Shown piece by piece: positions 1 through 10,518 of a DNA stretch of 64,000 nucleotides. Positions within the stretch are counted from its first letter, which is position 1; every line of letters starts with the position of its first letter. This DNA comes from Nymphaea colorata (Eukaryota > Streptophyta > Magnoliopsida > Nymphaeales > Nymphaeaceae): positions 15,301,858-15,365,857 of the forward strand of contig NC_045144.1 of the NCBI RefSeq assembly GCF_008831285.2, in the 5' to 3' direction. The position numbers were made by a program, and so were the translations under genes. The notes beneath the pieces are model-generated. The model saw nothing but the letters and a program-made list of their open reading frames with translations. It was not told the DNA's origin and ran no database searches.

Positions 1-285
1 CAAATTATTTATGAGATAATGAGATAACAAACAAACAGATGTATGAGATAGTTTGAGATAATGTTTATGAGATAAAAAAAGATTTATGAGATAATGAGAT
101 AAGAGACGGATATATGAGATAACATTAAACATAAACATGAGATAATGTTTATGAGATAATAAAATATTTATGAAATAGTAAGATAACCAACAGATATAAG
201 AGATAACACTAAACATGAGTATGAAATAGTGTTTATTAGAAAATAAAATATTTATGAGATAATGAGATAATGCTATGAGCTAGAC
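1..285. repeat. Degenerate GAGATAATG minisatellite (copy 1 of 4)
   Basis: The stretch is built from imperfect iterations of gagataat/tatgagataa words about 10 to 20 bases long. The same array occurs in reverse complement at 24286-24640 and 40614-40965, and in this orientation at 57490-57718. It lies at the distal end of each A-type PP2 unit, so it was copied as part of the unit. It continues beyond the left edge of the window. Short translations through it are meaningless. Confidence 0.8.
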
Positions 286-2157
286 AAAAAAAAAAGAAAA
301 ACGTGAGTATATTGGTCATAAAGATTTGCATATGCGGACTCGCAAATTTTACTTTTATCGAATGCTCAATTTTTTTGCGGTTTTTTTGTCTTTACAAAAA
401 AAAGCATTTTTTTGCCATTATTAAAATGACACATGAAATTTCATACATGGAAACGACGTATATAACCAGCTTGGAACTGGAGAAAAGTTGAGAAGCAAAA
501 AAGTTTGGATTATTTTAGAAATTTTTAATATAGAAATATGCATGTTATACTTGTAACTTTTTCATAACCCATTTTTGTCATTTTTTTGTTTACTTTATAA
601 AAGGTACTTTAGTCATCACACTTTTGTGCACAATGTTGTCTTCACACGGGTGTGCACACAACGAGTTTAGCTTTAACAGGCGTGCTGTTTCTCCTATCAC
701 TGCATTGGGTTTTTGCTTGTTTAAGAAACGTAATATTTGAGACCGAGATAAGTTACTGCGCATATTATGCTTGCTTTTTCTGTTGTACTATATATGGGAG
801 GACAAGTCTAAAGTTGAAGATTAATTAATTAGTTGCAATATCCTTTCATCCAATTAGATAGGCCATGTTGCTAAAATCCTTATGAGTCAACCCGGATCCG
901 CCGATTCAGTGCCTGACAAAAATCGAACCTTTTTCCATCGAATCGCTGTAATAAGATGACGACAGTGGAATCGCCCGATTTTGCAGCTTTTTGTTTGGGA
1001 AAAACACTAGCTGATATAATTACAGCCTCCATAAAACGTTTTTCAAAGAGTACAAGCAAAAGGTGGCTTTTTTTTTCTTGTTTTTTACACAATCAACTAG
1101 AACATGTTTCGAGTAAGATAGCTTTCGATGTCTCAGAACATGCTATCTTTCTTTTATTTTTCTGATTTGATGCAGCTATTCGTTGAACCACTTGACTTTT
1201 CGATTGGATTCACAAACCATTTGAATTAGAAGAACAGTGTTGCTGTGAGGCAAAACTTTAATGGTGGAGAAAGCCCAGCAATCCCTAACCATAGACAAGC
1301 ACCAATCACCATCAAACACGTTGGCAACTTGCTACTTAGGTTAAGCTTATCAAAACTTCTGGGGTTTTTTGAGGCTGTGTAGAGCATCAGTGACTCTAAG
1401 GCGTCAGAGTCTATGAAGGCCAGAATCTTTACTCACATGATTACTGCATACTTCATTGAACAGCTAGGCCGAATCTACCTTTTACTGGTGTTTTTCTATC
1501 CAGTACTGTCACTGAACTGGGATCATCAGTTTAATTGGTCATGCTTGCTCACTAAATGAGTTTAATTGGTTTGTGTAAATAAATATTGGCAATGTCTGAT
1601 GTTATTAACGGAATCCATCTTTTGCTCAATTGTAGTTTGTCTAATAAATTAACTCATAATTATATATATAGAGAGATTCAATTAAATGATTATAGCCTTA
1701 AGTATGTATTTATATGAACACGATTTAAGTAGTTTGTTGAATGAATTTATAACTTGTAATTACATATGCAGATATTCATTTTAATTATTGTAATCATAAA
1801 TACGTTCCATGCTCAATACATGGCTGTTTACGGAATCCAGTGAGCAAAAACCTAAAACATAATGAAATGCAAATTAAGGAACACCAACGATTCACTTTAT
1901 TTTTCAGGAAACAACACGACACATGATCACAAACAAACAGTACCAGTTGGTCTAGGACCCAAATTCATGTTTGTTGGACCTGGTGATTTTGGAATCCACA
2001 GCCATCTAAAATACACAAATCTAATACAATGTGGGTCTACACATCCCCACTTTATTACCATCATACAAACACAGCACGACAATATAGATCGACACGTGAA
2101 AGCAAACGGACGCTGTAGGACCTCCGATCCAAAGTTGTGTTATCGTTCTTATAAACA
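286..2157. repeat. Duplicated 3' flank of PP2-A1
   Basis: No gene is seen here. The stretch is nearly the reverse complement of 38743-40613 downstream of the broken A3 gene, and it aligns more loosely with 57720-59360 downstream of A4. Two AATAAA signals for the minus-strand A1 transcript appear as tttatt at 2051-2056 and 1896-1901. The matching segment beside A2 lacks roughly the part equivalent to 1360-1680. Confidence 0.75.
690..870 (-). promoter_or_regulatory. Orphan PP2 promoter-like block
   Basis: The order of words here (a tttcttaa core, a gaccgaga block, then a diverged taaagttg and attagttgca block) matches the region upstream of PP2 exon 1 at 3541-3720 and its mirror at 18900-19080. 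No PP2 exon follows it. It looks like the upstream region of an older PP2 copy whose coding part has gone. Copies recur near 40040-40200 and 57900-58010. Confidence 0.4.
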
Positions 2158-3180
2158 TCAAGCGGAGACACCACGAATCTCCACCCCAGCAAACACGAGG
2201 CCAGTCTTCCAGTGAGTGGTGCCGTCCAGCAGATTAGCAGTGATCTCGCGACTAACTTTGGCCGGCTGAAACTTGCCCACCTCAACTGCCAGCCATTCCT
2301 CTCCTTCTTGTTTTATCAGGTCGGGGCTGCCGGGGTTCAGATGCACCTTCCGGCTGCAGATTATGCTCCCATCTTTCTGTGAGAGAGAAACCTCTGCTGG
2401 GCTTTCCAGACCTGTTGCTGGATCATTGTGTTTGAAGAAATACAGGACTGCATATGTGGTGTCTTTGTCGAGAATTGCTGTATCAAATGTGCCCCGGATC
2501 TGCAGCCAGCAGACGTCTAAGAGCTCTGCTTTCTGTGAAAACCTGCCACAACGGGATTCACAAAACGACGAGGAAATAATCACGGATAAGTCTATAATTT
2601 TTTGAAGTTTAAAGATTCGATACCATTATCGATCAATCAATCATCATATTAATAGAGTACTTCGTGCTATTTTAGATGCATGTGATCTCAATCGGTCGGA
2701 CATAAAGATATTGTCATTAATCCACTCAGAGATGCAGTTCCCTTGCAGACTATCTTCATTGCAGTAAGCAACTAATCTAAATCAAGGGCCGTGCATCCAA
2801 GTAGTCTGTAACTTGCTAAAGCTGCACGTCTTTTATTAGAATATATAAGCAAAATAGAGGGCATAAGCAAAATTGGTTTTTTTAGTTGACCGGCTCTTGG
2901 ACAAACCGGCCTTCGGCAAATTGCTGAGATCCAACCAAATGAAAATGTTGTTCTTTGGTCATTGGGGATTTTTTGAAAAGCAAAAAAATTGAAACAAGAA
3001 AAGGTAAAATTAAATTCAAGAGACCTAACTAAAGTTTAGGTCGATGTATAGCTGGTGGCGTTCATGACTTACATGATTGAATCAATATTGCGACAATAAT
3101 TAATGGCCAACAATTAATAAATAATAACTGAGCTGAAAAACAAGGAGGAAAAGCTTGATTGAAACAAGAACCAATTCATC

Positions 3181-3240
<60 letters not shown>

Positions 3241-3376
3241 CAAAGGTGGGGAAGAGAAGGGCTTGTTGGTGTTCAATATACCGTGAATTCAGCATAGGGG
3301 ACACCCTCCAATATTGGGGATCTTCTGCCCAGCAAATCCAGACAGACTTGGGAGATAGGACGAAAGATTGGAACAT
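2158..3376 (-). CDS. PP2-like lectin gene A1 (two exons, intact)
   Basis: Exon 1 is 3376-3282 and exon 2 is 2542-2158, giving 159 aa. An in-frame ATG two codons upstream at 3382 would give 161. The donor reads ACG|GTATAT, the acceptor GTGGCAG|G, and the intron is phase 2. Exon 1 carries the SPKSVWICWAEDPQYW block typical of the PP2 N-terminus (W, D and YW conserved). Exon 2 carries the lectin core: KAELL-VCWLQIRGTFDT, YFFKHND, EWLAVEVG-F, and the end HWKTGLVFAGVEIR. By family, PP2/Nictaba domains bind GlcNAc-type glycans in phloem or cytoplasm. No signal peptide or F-box is visible. It differs from A2 at two exon-2 residues (A for S in TTY-VLYFF, G for A near the C-terminus). A TATA box lies about 105 nt upstream. 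It is head-to-head with A2. Expression is unknown. Confidence 0.88.
3183..3236. repeat. (TA)n microsatellite in A1 intron
   Basis: About 27 AT units lie within the A1 intron, roughly 45 nt past the splice donor. The A2 intron has the matching tract at 19389-19438, so the repeat predates the inverted duplication. Translations rich in alternating Y and I come from this repeat and are not protein. Confidence 0.95.
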
Positions 3377-3481
3377 GGTCATGGCAGGCAAAGGGCAAGC
3401 AGAAATCAAGCTAGAAAAAGGCAAAGGGGGCCTGAGAATTAGGCTGACAAGATTGGTGATCTATAGCATAGTATGATGACC

Positions 3482-3545
3482 TTTATATAGGAGTGCTTTT
3501 TCTACCATTTGGCAAAATGGCTATAAAATTAATGACCCGCTGCAG
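3482..3545 (-). promoter_or_regulatory. PP2-A1 core promoter
   Basis: On the minus strand a TATATAAA box lies at 3489-3482, about 105 nt before the ATG. Just upstream is a block reading gcagcgggtcattaatttta, followed by gccattttgcc. The same block precedes A2 (19082-19120), and a variant precedes B1 and B2, although the A and B genes are otherwise well diverged. Confidence 0.6.
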
Positions 3546-4174
3546 TTGACCACTACAGAGAGTTTTTGCTTTGTTAAGAAACCACATTATTTAAGACCGA
3601 GTTAGGTTGATGCAGTGATTGTTCATGTTTTATTCTCATTAAGAGACGACCCAGTCTAAAGTTGGCAACTAATGGATTAGTTGCGTGCCTTGATCCAATT
3701 CGGTAGAAGAAGAATAATGTTCCCACCGCATTGTGAGAGAAACAACTCCTTCATGATAAGATCTTAAGTCCCAGCTGTTCTTTCTTGACTACCGTTCGAT
3801 CAGACTACTTCCTCCGCAAAGACTAGAACGGAATCATATCTCCTATATATCCAATATGCATGCTGGACTCACTAATGCAGAACCAACTGATCATCGCGTA
3901 GAGAACTACATCTTGTTTTCCAGCCAGCAGGTCGACCTTATGTTCCCACTTATAATACAGATTAGTTTTGCCATGCTATATCCTTGCCTTGTGGGCATAC
4001 TTTTAAGATTATCTCTGCCTTTTGCGTCCATTCCAAATCTGAACTTTCTTTTTTAAACGATTAATACATGTATTAGTTGAAAAGTTAAAGAATTTATGAC
4101 AGAGAAATGCCGCCAATCTCTGGTATTAGCAAGCACCAATGACTCATCAAACACGTCGACAAGGTGTTGTTTCG

Positions 4175-4797
4175 AGGGGCGGAGGTAAGCACTGTGGGCT
4201 GCGTGGGCCGCATGCCCCATGGACACCACTCTAAAACTATATTTAAAAAAAAAATCGTTTTTTTATATAATTTGAATTACAGTAATTGACATGCTTATGT
4301 TTATGACAGCTTAGGATTGTCAATTATGAATCTCTCTCTCTCTCTCTCTTTCTTTCTCTCTCTCGCGTGCGTGCTAGCTTAGCAAACATTATATATAAAA
4401 GTGTTTTTTGTTCAACTAATTAAGCGCATCATGTTTTATTTAAACATGTTTATTTTTCTACTAAAAAATTCGATGTAACAAAGAGATTCATTTTTTTATT
4501 ACTATAAAAACATGTTAAACTCAAAAAAAGACTTAGTGTACCAAAATGAAAATTTTAAACGGCATATGAACATTTTTAGGTGTTTATAAATACTAATTCA
4601 ACATAATGCATGCCCCATAGACACCACTCTAAAACTATGTTTTTAATGATTTGATTTGGGTAGATTTGAATCTAATTATATGGATCAGCCCCATGAGACA
4701 TGGGTAACTGCTCCAAAACCAACTGAAAATTGTTACCTATATACTTAATGTCCCATAATAGACAAAAATTTCTGGCTCCACCCTGCCTTGTTTCCGC
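4175..4797. repeat. MITE-like element, long form
   Basis: The segment starts with aggggcggagg and ends with ggctccaccctgcc, giving imperfect inverted ends of the ggggtggagcc type. The same element at 18243-18459 beside A2 is about 217 bp. The extra roughly 400 bp here is bounded by two copies of gcatgccccat(g/a)gacacc at 4210 and 4609, so it is an internal insertion or duplication. A CT-rich microsatellite sits inside at 4328-4362. I could not settle a target-site duplication. Confidence 0.45.
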
Positions 4798-6339
4798 CAA
4801 GCTTTTAATGATGTGTTTTTTAAAGTGATTGACCTAAAATATTCATAGTACGTTTTTTTTGTAGAAATAAAATGAAGAAAGAACTTCCAAACATTAGGAA
4901 AGACCTAAGTCACCAGGGTGCGCCCTCTTTGGCCTCGCACCCGCATCGACGTGGTGCGGGTGCGGGTGCTGGTGCACCTCCGGTGCGCCGACTAAAATTG
5001 TCCTTTTCCGACTCGCACCCGACTCGCGTTTGACCCGAGTCGGGTGCGGTCAAATGCGAGTCGGTCTATTTTCATCCAATTTTTTGGGTTTTTTTTAATT
5101 TTTAACAAAATCAACCAACCGCGTCGACCTATCCCCTTGTCTCTCGCATGCGTCTTCCTCGCTCCTCCTAGATGTGCTTTGCAATATATGTTAGAAAATT
5201 TTGTCGATGTCCTGTTACTGAATTTTAAACTACTTTTAGTTGTCATTTGTTATACAATACCCCGCACTCAGGTGACATAGGTAAAGACCCAACTTTTACT
5301 GACTTATAATTCTAAGCATAAGTAAAGATTAAGATTTACTGGTGTGTAAGGGTGAAACCAAGGTAGCCGAAAGGAAACCTAGACCCCTTAAAAAAAAATC
5401 TTAAATTTACGTATGAAAATTTAAAAATTTTATTTATTTTATATGAAAATTTTGACAAATTATATGTTGTCAAAATTTTGAAACTATAATTCAACACCTT
5501 TTATGAAAAAGTCCCAGTTCCACCCCTACTGGTGCATGTTTTTTTATGCATCAGTAACTAGTCACACTTTCGGCATCACATATCCCCATTTGGTGTTTAT
5601 ATCCGGTTAATAGTGGAGCCACACGTGGGTTGGTATGCATAAGTATTTGTTCACACCAGCCTAAAAGAACTGATGATTTTGTGTATTGATGTTTTTAATA
5701 ATTTTGGATTTTAGAACCTAAAGTTGTTTGAATTAATTCCCTTCAACCTAAAATTTGTGGCCTTGTCACAGCGTTTTGCTTACCGTCAAAATGCATCCAC
5801 TCCATCAGACAACTTTGGACAAGTGTAGATTTAATGGTAGGCACCCATTTATAGCGTCCCCAAGGGAGGCACACTCTTCCTTAAATTTTCAACAAAAAAT
5901 AAAATTAAGCTATTGAATTTTCTAAAATATATTATTAAAAATATTACAAAATTAAGATGCCCTCCGGTCTAAAAAAGATGGCTGGGTTGTGACGTTGTGT
6001 GCACAGGTGAATCATGAATGCACCAGACGTGCAACTAAACAAATAAAAAAAGGGGGTTTGGGATTTTTTATGAAGAAATTTTGGACCTTTTATTTTTTCA
6101 CTGGTTTTCTTTTGCGCTTTTTAGTTTTTACTGATAGAGGAAATTCTGGTCATTACACCTCCTCTATACAAGGTTTTAAGCACCCGGTTAACCAGCTTTG
6201 CCGCCCCTCCCCCAAGGAAAACCCCTTCTCTCTGCTCATGTGTTTTCACCAGGTTCCTCACATTTTCTGTTTTTTACACAGACTACCCTGCATTTCGGAT
6301 GACCATCAAATAACGAAAGTGTTAAATGAAAAAGATAAT
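4798..6339. other. Single-copy AT-rich spacer
   Basis: I see no gene. The only striking feature is a GC-rich patch at 4912-5065 rich in GGGTGCG words, with a strong hairpin at 5014-5048. The segment is not obviously shared with the other PP2 units. Short ORFs here show no recognisable domain. Confidence 0.5.
5014..5048. repeat. 13-bp perfect inverted repeat
   Basis: cgcacccgactcg at 5014-5026 is the exact reverse complement of 5036-5048, with a 9-nt spacer. Outer arms cgactcgca and tgcgagtcg extend the symmetry. The GC-rich sequence contrasts with its AT-rich surroundings. It may be the terminus or subterminal region of a non-autonomous transposon. Confidence 0.6.
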
Positions 6340-6560
6340 AACAGAGGTGGGGTGAACAACGAGTAGAACTATTCATTAAAGTTCGGCTCGTGAATGAGTT
6401 CAGGTTCGGCTCGTGAATGAGTTCAGGTTCGGCTCGTGAATGAGTTCGAGCTGAGTCATTTGTTGAACGAGTCGAGCTTGAGTTTATGAGTCGACTCGTT
6501 CAAATAATGGAGTTAAGTTCGAGTTCACTGAACTCGAATTAAAGCTCGACTTGAGTCAAA
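6340..6560. mobile_element. Left end of hAT element with TSD
   Basis: The 8-bp word aacagagg (6340-6347) directly precedes tggggtgaacaacgag. This start is related to the inverse of the right end, tagggatgaacacgagccga. Subterminal repeats follow: three tandem copies of ttcggctcgtgaatgagttc at about 6380-6445, then many gagtcgag/ctcgag words. Clusters of this kind are typical transposase-binding regions of hAT elements. Confidence 0.75.
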
Positions 6561-6609
6561 ATTTACCATCTCGTTTTTTTTAATTAAAAAACTGGTTTCC
6601 CAAACTCTA

Positions 6610-6827
6610 AGTTTGTTACTCCACAGCTCTGCTTCAGCCTTCAAGGTTTCAGGAGACGAGGGGATGTCTGCCTGCAGCAGAGAGGGCAAGTTTCCTGCCT
6701 GCATGTAGTCCAGCACCAGAAGCTTCTCGTCTTTCGAATAGTAGTATGCCGGGATGGGCACCAGATTAGTGTGTTGAATCCTCCCGAGCACCTCCATCTG
6801 ACCTACGATCTTCTACTGAAGGTAGGG
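6610..6827 (-). pseudogene. Captured LRR receptor-like kinase fragment
   Basis: Read on the minus strand, the piece gives QMEVLGRIQHTNLVPIPAYY, then YSKDEKLLVLDYM and AGNLPSLL. This matches kinase subdomains IV and V (HxNLVP-RAYYYSKDEKLLVYDY) of plant leucine-rich-repeat receptor kinases of the atypical type. The ATP loop, the HRD and DFG catalytic motifs and all LRRs are missing. It starts about 250 bp inside the left hAT end, which suggests capture by the transposon. It is a non-functional fragment. Confidence 0.75.
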
Positions 6828-6904
6828 CGAAAGTAACATGTTTGCTTCAGTTCCATTCACGGTTCTTAGTTGTTTCGTATCGTGTTCAGTGCTTCAATTT
6901 TCAG

Positions 6905-7018
6905 AGGGAAAAGAAGACTTAGAAGATTTGGATGGTGTTTTTGTCTTCAATGTTCTTGAACCTGACGATCATGATAGGCCGACAGCAAGATTGATAAAAG
7001 AACTCAATCATATAAATG
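6905..7018 (+). pseudogene. Exon-like fragment with intact splice signals
   Basis: An acceptor ttttcag precedes a 114-nt open stretch (38 codons, acidic, including DGVFVFNVLEPDDHDRPTAR and LIKELNHIN) that ends at a donor AATG|GTATGC. The reading frame is clean. I do not recognise the gene. Its position in the hAT body next to the kinase fragment, on the opposite strand, suggests a second captured host exon. It could be trapped into a transcript, but there is no evidence that it is. Confidence 0.45.
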
Positions 7019-7107
7019 GTATGCCTTTTCCAACAATGACCTTTTATTGTTTGGAAGCAGGCCTTCCCACGTCATATGCCTTATTCTGCGTAGTCTGCAT
7101 ATTCTGC

Positions 7108-7370
7108 ACTGCATGTTGTTCTATACTGGTTGAGAAGAAGTCCTATTTTCGAACATTATTTGCTGCATGTTGTCTTGTAATGATTGAAAACAAGTCCAAC
7201 TATATTGCATGACTTGTACTAATTAGGAACATGTTTTCTCTAGTACTAATTGAGAACGAGTCCGATTACTATGTTACCTGCATCAGATATTGTCTTGTAC
7301 TAATTAGAAACAAATCCATTTGAATTGCTTGTCGTCTTGCACTGATTGTGGGTGAGTCCAACTATCCATG
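7108..7370. repeat. Degenerate tandem repeat of about 60 bp
   Basis: Four to five imperfect units share the words gcatgttgtcttgtactaat and tgagaacaagtccaactat. They lie in the hAT body directly after the exon-like fragment. Unit identity is low, so the array is old. Confidence 0.6.
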
Positions 7371-10300
7371 AGAGTGAACCATTGATCCCACTAAATAGCA
7401 TCATGTCTGAAATGGTGGCTATTGCTTGTTTCTGTCTAGTAAAGATTCTATGTACTTGTGGTATTTATTTCGAAGTCAAGGTTCTCAACAAATCAGCATC
7501 AGTTATCTCCTTTTTAATATGTTAATAATGTATTTAGAAATATTCGTTAAGTCATAAAAGAGGTATGCAATGACAGATCTGTCACGTGGATTAATTGGAT
7601 CCATCTTAGATGTTGACACCACTAAGCATTGCTGATCTAATTTGCCATATTCACTGTGGAACAATATCAACATGACCATGCAGTACAAATTAAATAGTAA
7701 CATCTCATTTTTCTTTAAAGATAATACAGAAGCTGAAAATAACGTTGTTTTATCTGTTTTGCTGCCTCCAAATCATGCTGAAAATAACTTTATTTGTTTA
7801 TGTTCATTCATGTGTTTTGTTTCTTGCAATGTCCTGAGTTATTCTGGATTTACCATATCACATGAAAAGGAACCAGTTGAATATATGCTTGTTCTAAAGC
7901 TTCCAAGGGGAAAAAAAAAAAGAGATTCATCATTACTAGATAGATGGAAACATCTATCTTTTACTACTGAAACCAGATCAGTTGTATCTATATTGTCTCC
8001 TACTTGACACTGCTCTATGCTGATTCTTATGAGTTTCTTATCTCATGAACCTTCACTAAATTACGCTTTTTGTGACTTTGTTTGCTGGTTGTGATTTTTC
8101 CTATTTTCTCTTTTGTTTTGCCCATGGTTAGTGATAAATCTTTTAGAGAGACTGGATCAAGACATAAGTGGGATTCCTTCTACTCTCTGTAATCATTCAT
8201 TTCATTGCTCATGTGCTTCCAAATGATCAAATTCTTCTTGCGTGGTAAGCATATTCTTGTATCTAGACAGACATCCTTCTTAATTATGATTTTTCTGATG
8301 ATGTAAATTTTTGGTTTTAAGAACATGCTCTTCATTTATTAATAGATGTTAGTGTGTTAAAAATCATATACTTTTGAGTTTGGGTAGTCTTATGTAATTT
8401 AGAAAAGATTATGTATACCTTACTGTCATTTTTGTTTTAACCCTAATCTCCATTTGAGATAGGATTAGGAGTCTCATGAGAACAGGATTCTCCATCCAAC
8501 TTTCTCTCTTTCTCTCCTCTGTCTCTCTCAGCCTCTGTCTCAAGTCCTTTCTCTCATATCTCTTCTTTCTTTTCTCTTCCTCTCTTTCTTATCTTCTGAA
8601 ATGTAAACCACAGTATAGACAATATAGAACTATTTTCCCTTTTCAATTGACAGAAGAATTCATGAGGATACCCTCCATAGCTTTGAATGCTCATGACAAC
8701 TAATGAACTTTTTAAGCATCTATGAAACCATTTTCTTTCTTGGCTTGACCTGTATGGCTGTATCAGCTTTTTGTTTGTACAAAGCAGCCTGATCACAATT
8801 TGTAGCTATGGAGTGAGTTGTTCCCCTTGCAGCCTGTGCTAATTGGATTATTTAGTTTTTTTCAGGTCGTACTCATGGTAGAATAGCATTCAGGTCATAT
8901 TTATATTTCCTGAAAGAGGGTCTTCCTGTAATTGTTTTCGATGCTTTGTATTGAAAATTGAAGAATGACATGACTCGGTTATAGTACAATGCAGTTCTGT
9001 ATGTTTATTTGAGAGTTGCTAGTTGCTTTCTTGGTCAACTTGTAGTTGATAGGTTTTAGAAACAGTCGGATGGTTGTGGCGATTCTTGCTCTTGAGTCAA
9101 GGTGAAGAATAATGACGACCTTCCTACGCCTCTTACAATGAATTTTTAGGTTTGCTTGCAGCCAGCCTCTTATGCAACAGCTATAGCCAACTGTAACTTC
9201 AAGCTACATCATCAGACTGTAGCTCTTCGACCAACACAGCACCGGCCTGCATCTATTTTCACAAGCTCAGCTTCAATTAGCTGCCATCTGCAATAGTTGT
9301 AAGCTCAGTCTGCATCTTCCCTTCCAGTTGGGCTCTCATCTCAACTAGCCACAATCAGTAGATGCAGTCAACTCTGTCTCTCCTTGGCCGATACAGTGCG
9401 GTAGTCTGCCCCCCTCTTTCACTCCAGCAGCTTGTCTACTTCTCTAATCTTCAACTTGCTCCAGCAAGTGTCAGTCTTCAACTGAACGTGACTTCAATCT
9501 GCCTTCACCTACAGCAGACGCAGCTCCAGCTAGCTGCTCCTCAACGGCTAACTACAATGTCAAACTGCTCCATATCCATAGATAGTTTGGCTCCAGTTCT
9601 ACACCCCATTGCTGCTCTTAAGCTCCCCAAATTAGTAGCCTTGCTGCCCTCTAATATGAACTAGCTTTGCTAAACCCAAGTGAAACCCATCAACATTGGG
9701 TCAGCCATGTTTCTTCCTAGGACCTGTTCAGTTCCCTTTGCTTGAATGAGGTAAGTACTTCAATCAATTTTATATTGTTCGTTGCATGAGATGAATAGAA
9801 GAGCTGACGTGGGAGTGAGATTTTCATTTATTTTATTGAGGTTGTGGATGATGTTAAGCTGGCTTGCTAAATGCAGAAATGTACACGTTAAGTCATTTAT
9901 GTATGCATACAAGTGATTTTGGTAAAACATCTCTCTAAAGCTCGTTTTTCAAACAACGAAAATGACATTTTATGAATGGCCCACCTACGGTTTCAGAAAC
10001 CAGATTTTGAAAGTCCTAAATCGTGTGGGTGAGAAAATCTCCAAACCAAGGGAGAATGCTTGGCCCAATTATGTAAGTGTAAATATTTTCTCTCTAATTT
10101 CATGTGCGAGAGAGGGAAGTGAGAGATAAGTGCATGACTATCAGACCTCAATGGCTCACAAGCCCAATAGAGTATCCAATCAAATAAATTTTGGTCAACC
10201 CAAGATTAGATTGATAAGAAAAGGAGCCTTGTACATGACTAGACTAAACAAAATGAGTTTATTATCTGATTGGCTAAAATTATAGGTGCAATCTGTTGCT

Positions 10301-10518
10301 TGTCTAAGTTTACCTATTTTTTCAATTCATGGCCTATTAATTGTAGGTGAAATGTTTGAGGATCTAGCAACTTTGTTTTTTCTTTATTCTAGTCATTCAT
10401 GCTTTTTTGAATGTATCCTTATTACTTATGTAATTCTTACTTGCAGATTCTGTAAAGATTTTAACACAAATTTCATGTTCAAATGGGAGAATAGCTTGAG
10501 CAAAGGAAAAATACTTGT
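7371..10518. other. hAT interior without recognisable gene
   Basis: No supported gene was found. Around 9160-9660 the plus strand is rich in cagct/cttcaact words and translates to Q- and L-rich stretches without domain similarity. It ends near a GAG|GTAAGTA donor-like site at 9749. It may be untranslated leader or intron of the transposase gene, or another captured segment. Confidence 0.35.

Noticed and set aside
1862-2215. 117-aa frame on the plus strand (and its copies at 20406 and 38685)
   Set aside because: It is the antisense shadow of the PP2 3' untranslated region and exon 2. It is conserved only because the DNA is duplicated.
2273-2605. 110-aa frame antisense to PP2 exon 2 (also 20016-20348)
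   Set aside because: Shadow of the real exon on the other strand.
3159-3476. Open frames with long YIYIYI runs (also 19149-19521, 26460-26925, 35260 end)
   Set aside because: They are translations of TA microsatellites and read through introns or spacers.
9362-9664. 100-aa Q- and L-rich frame in the hAT
   Set aside because: Low-complexity composition with no domain, and the surrounding element is decayed.
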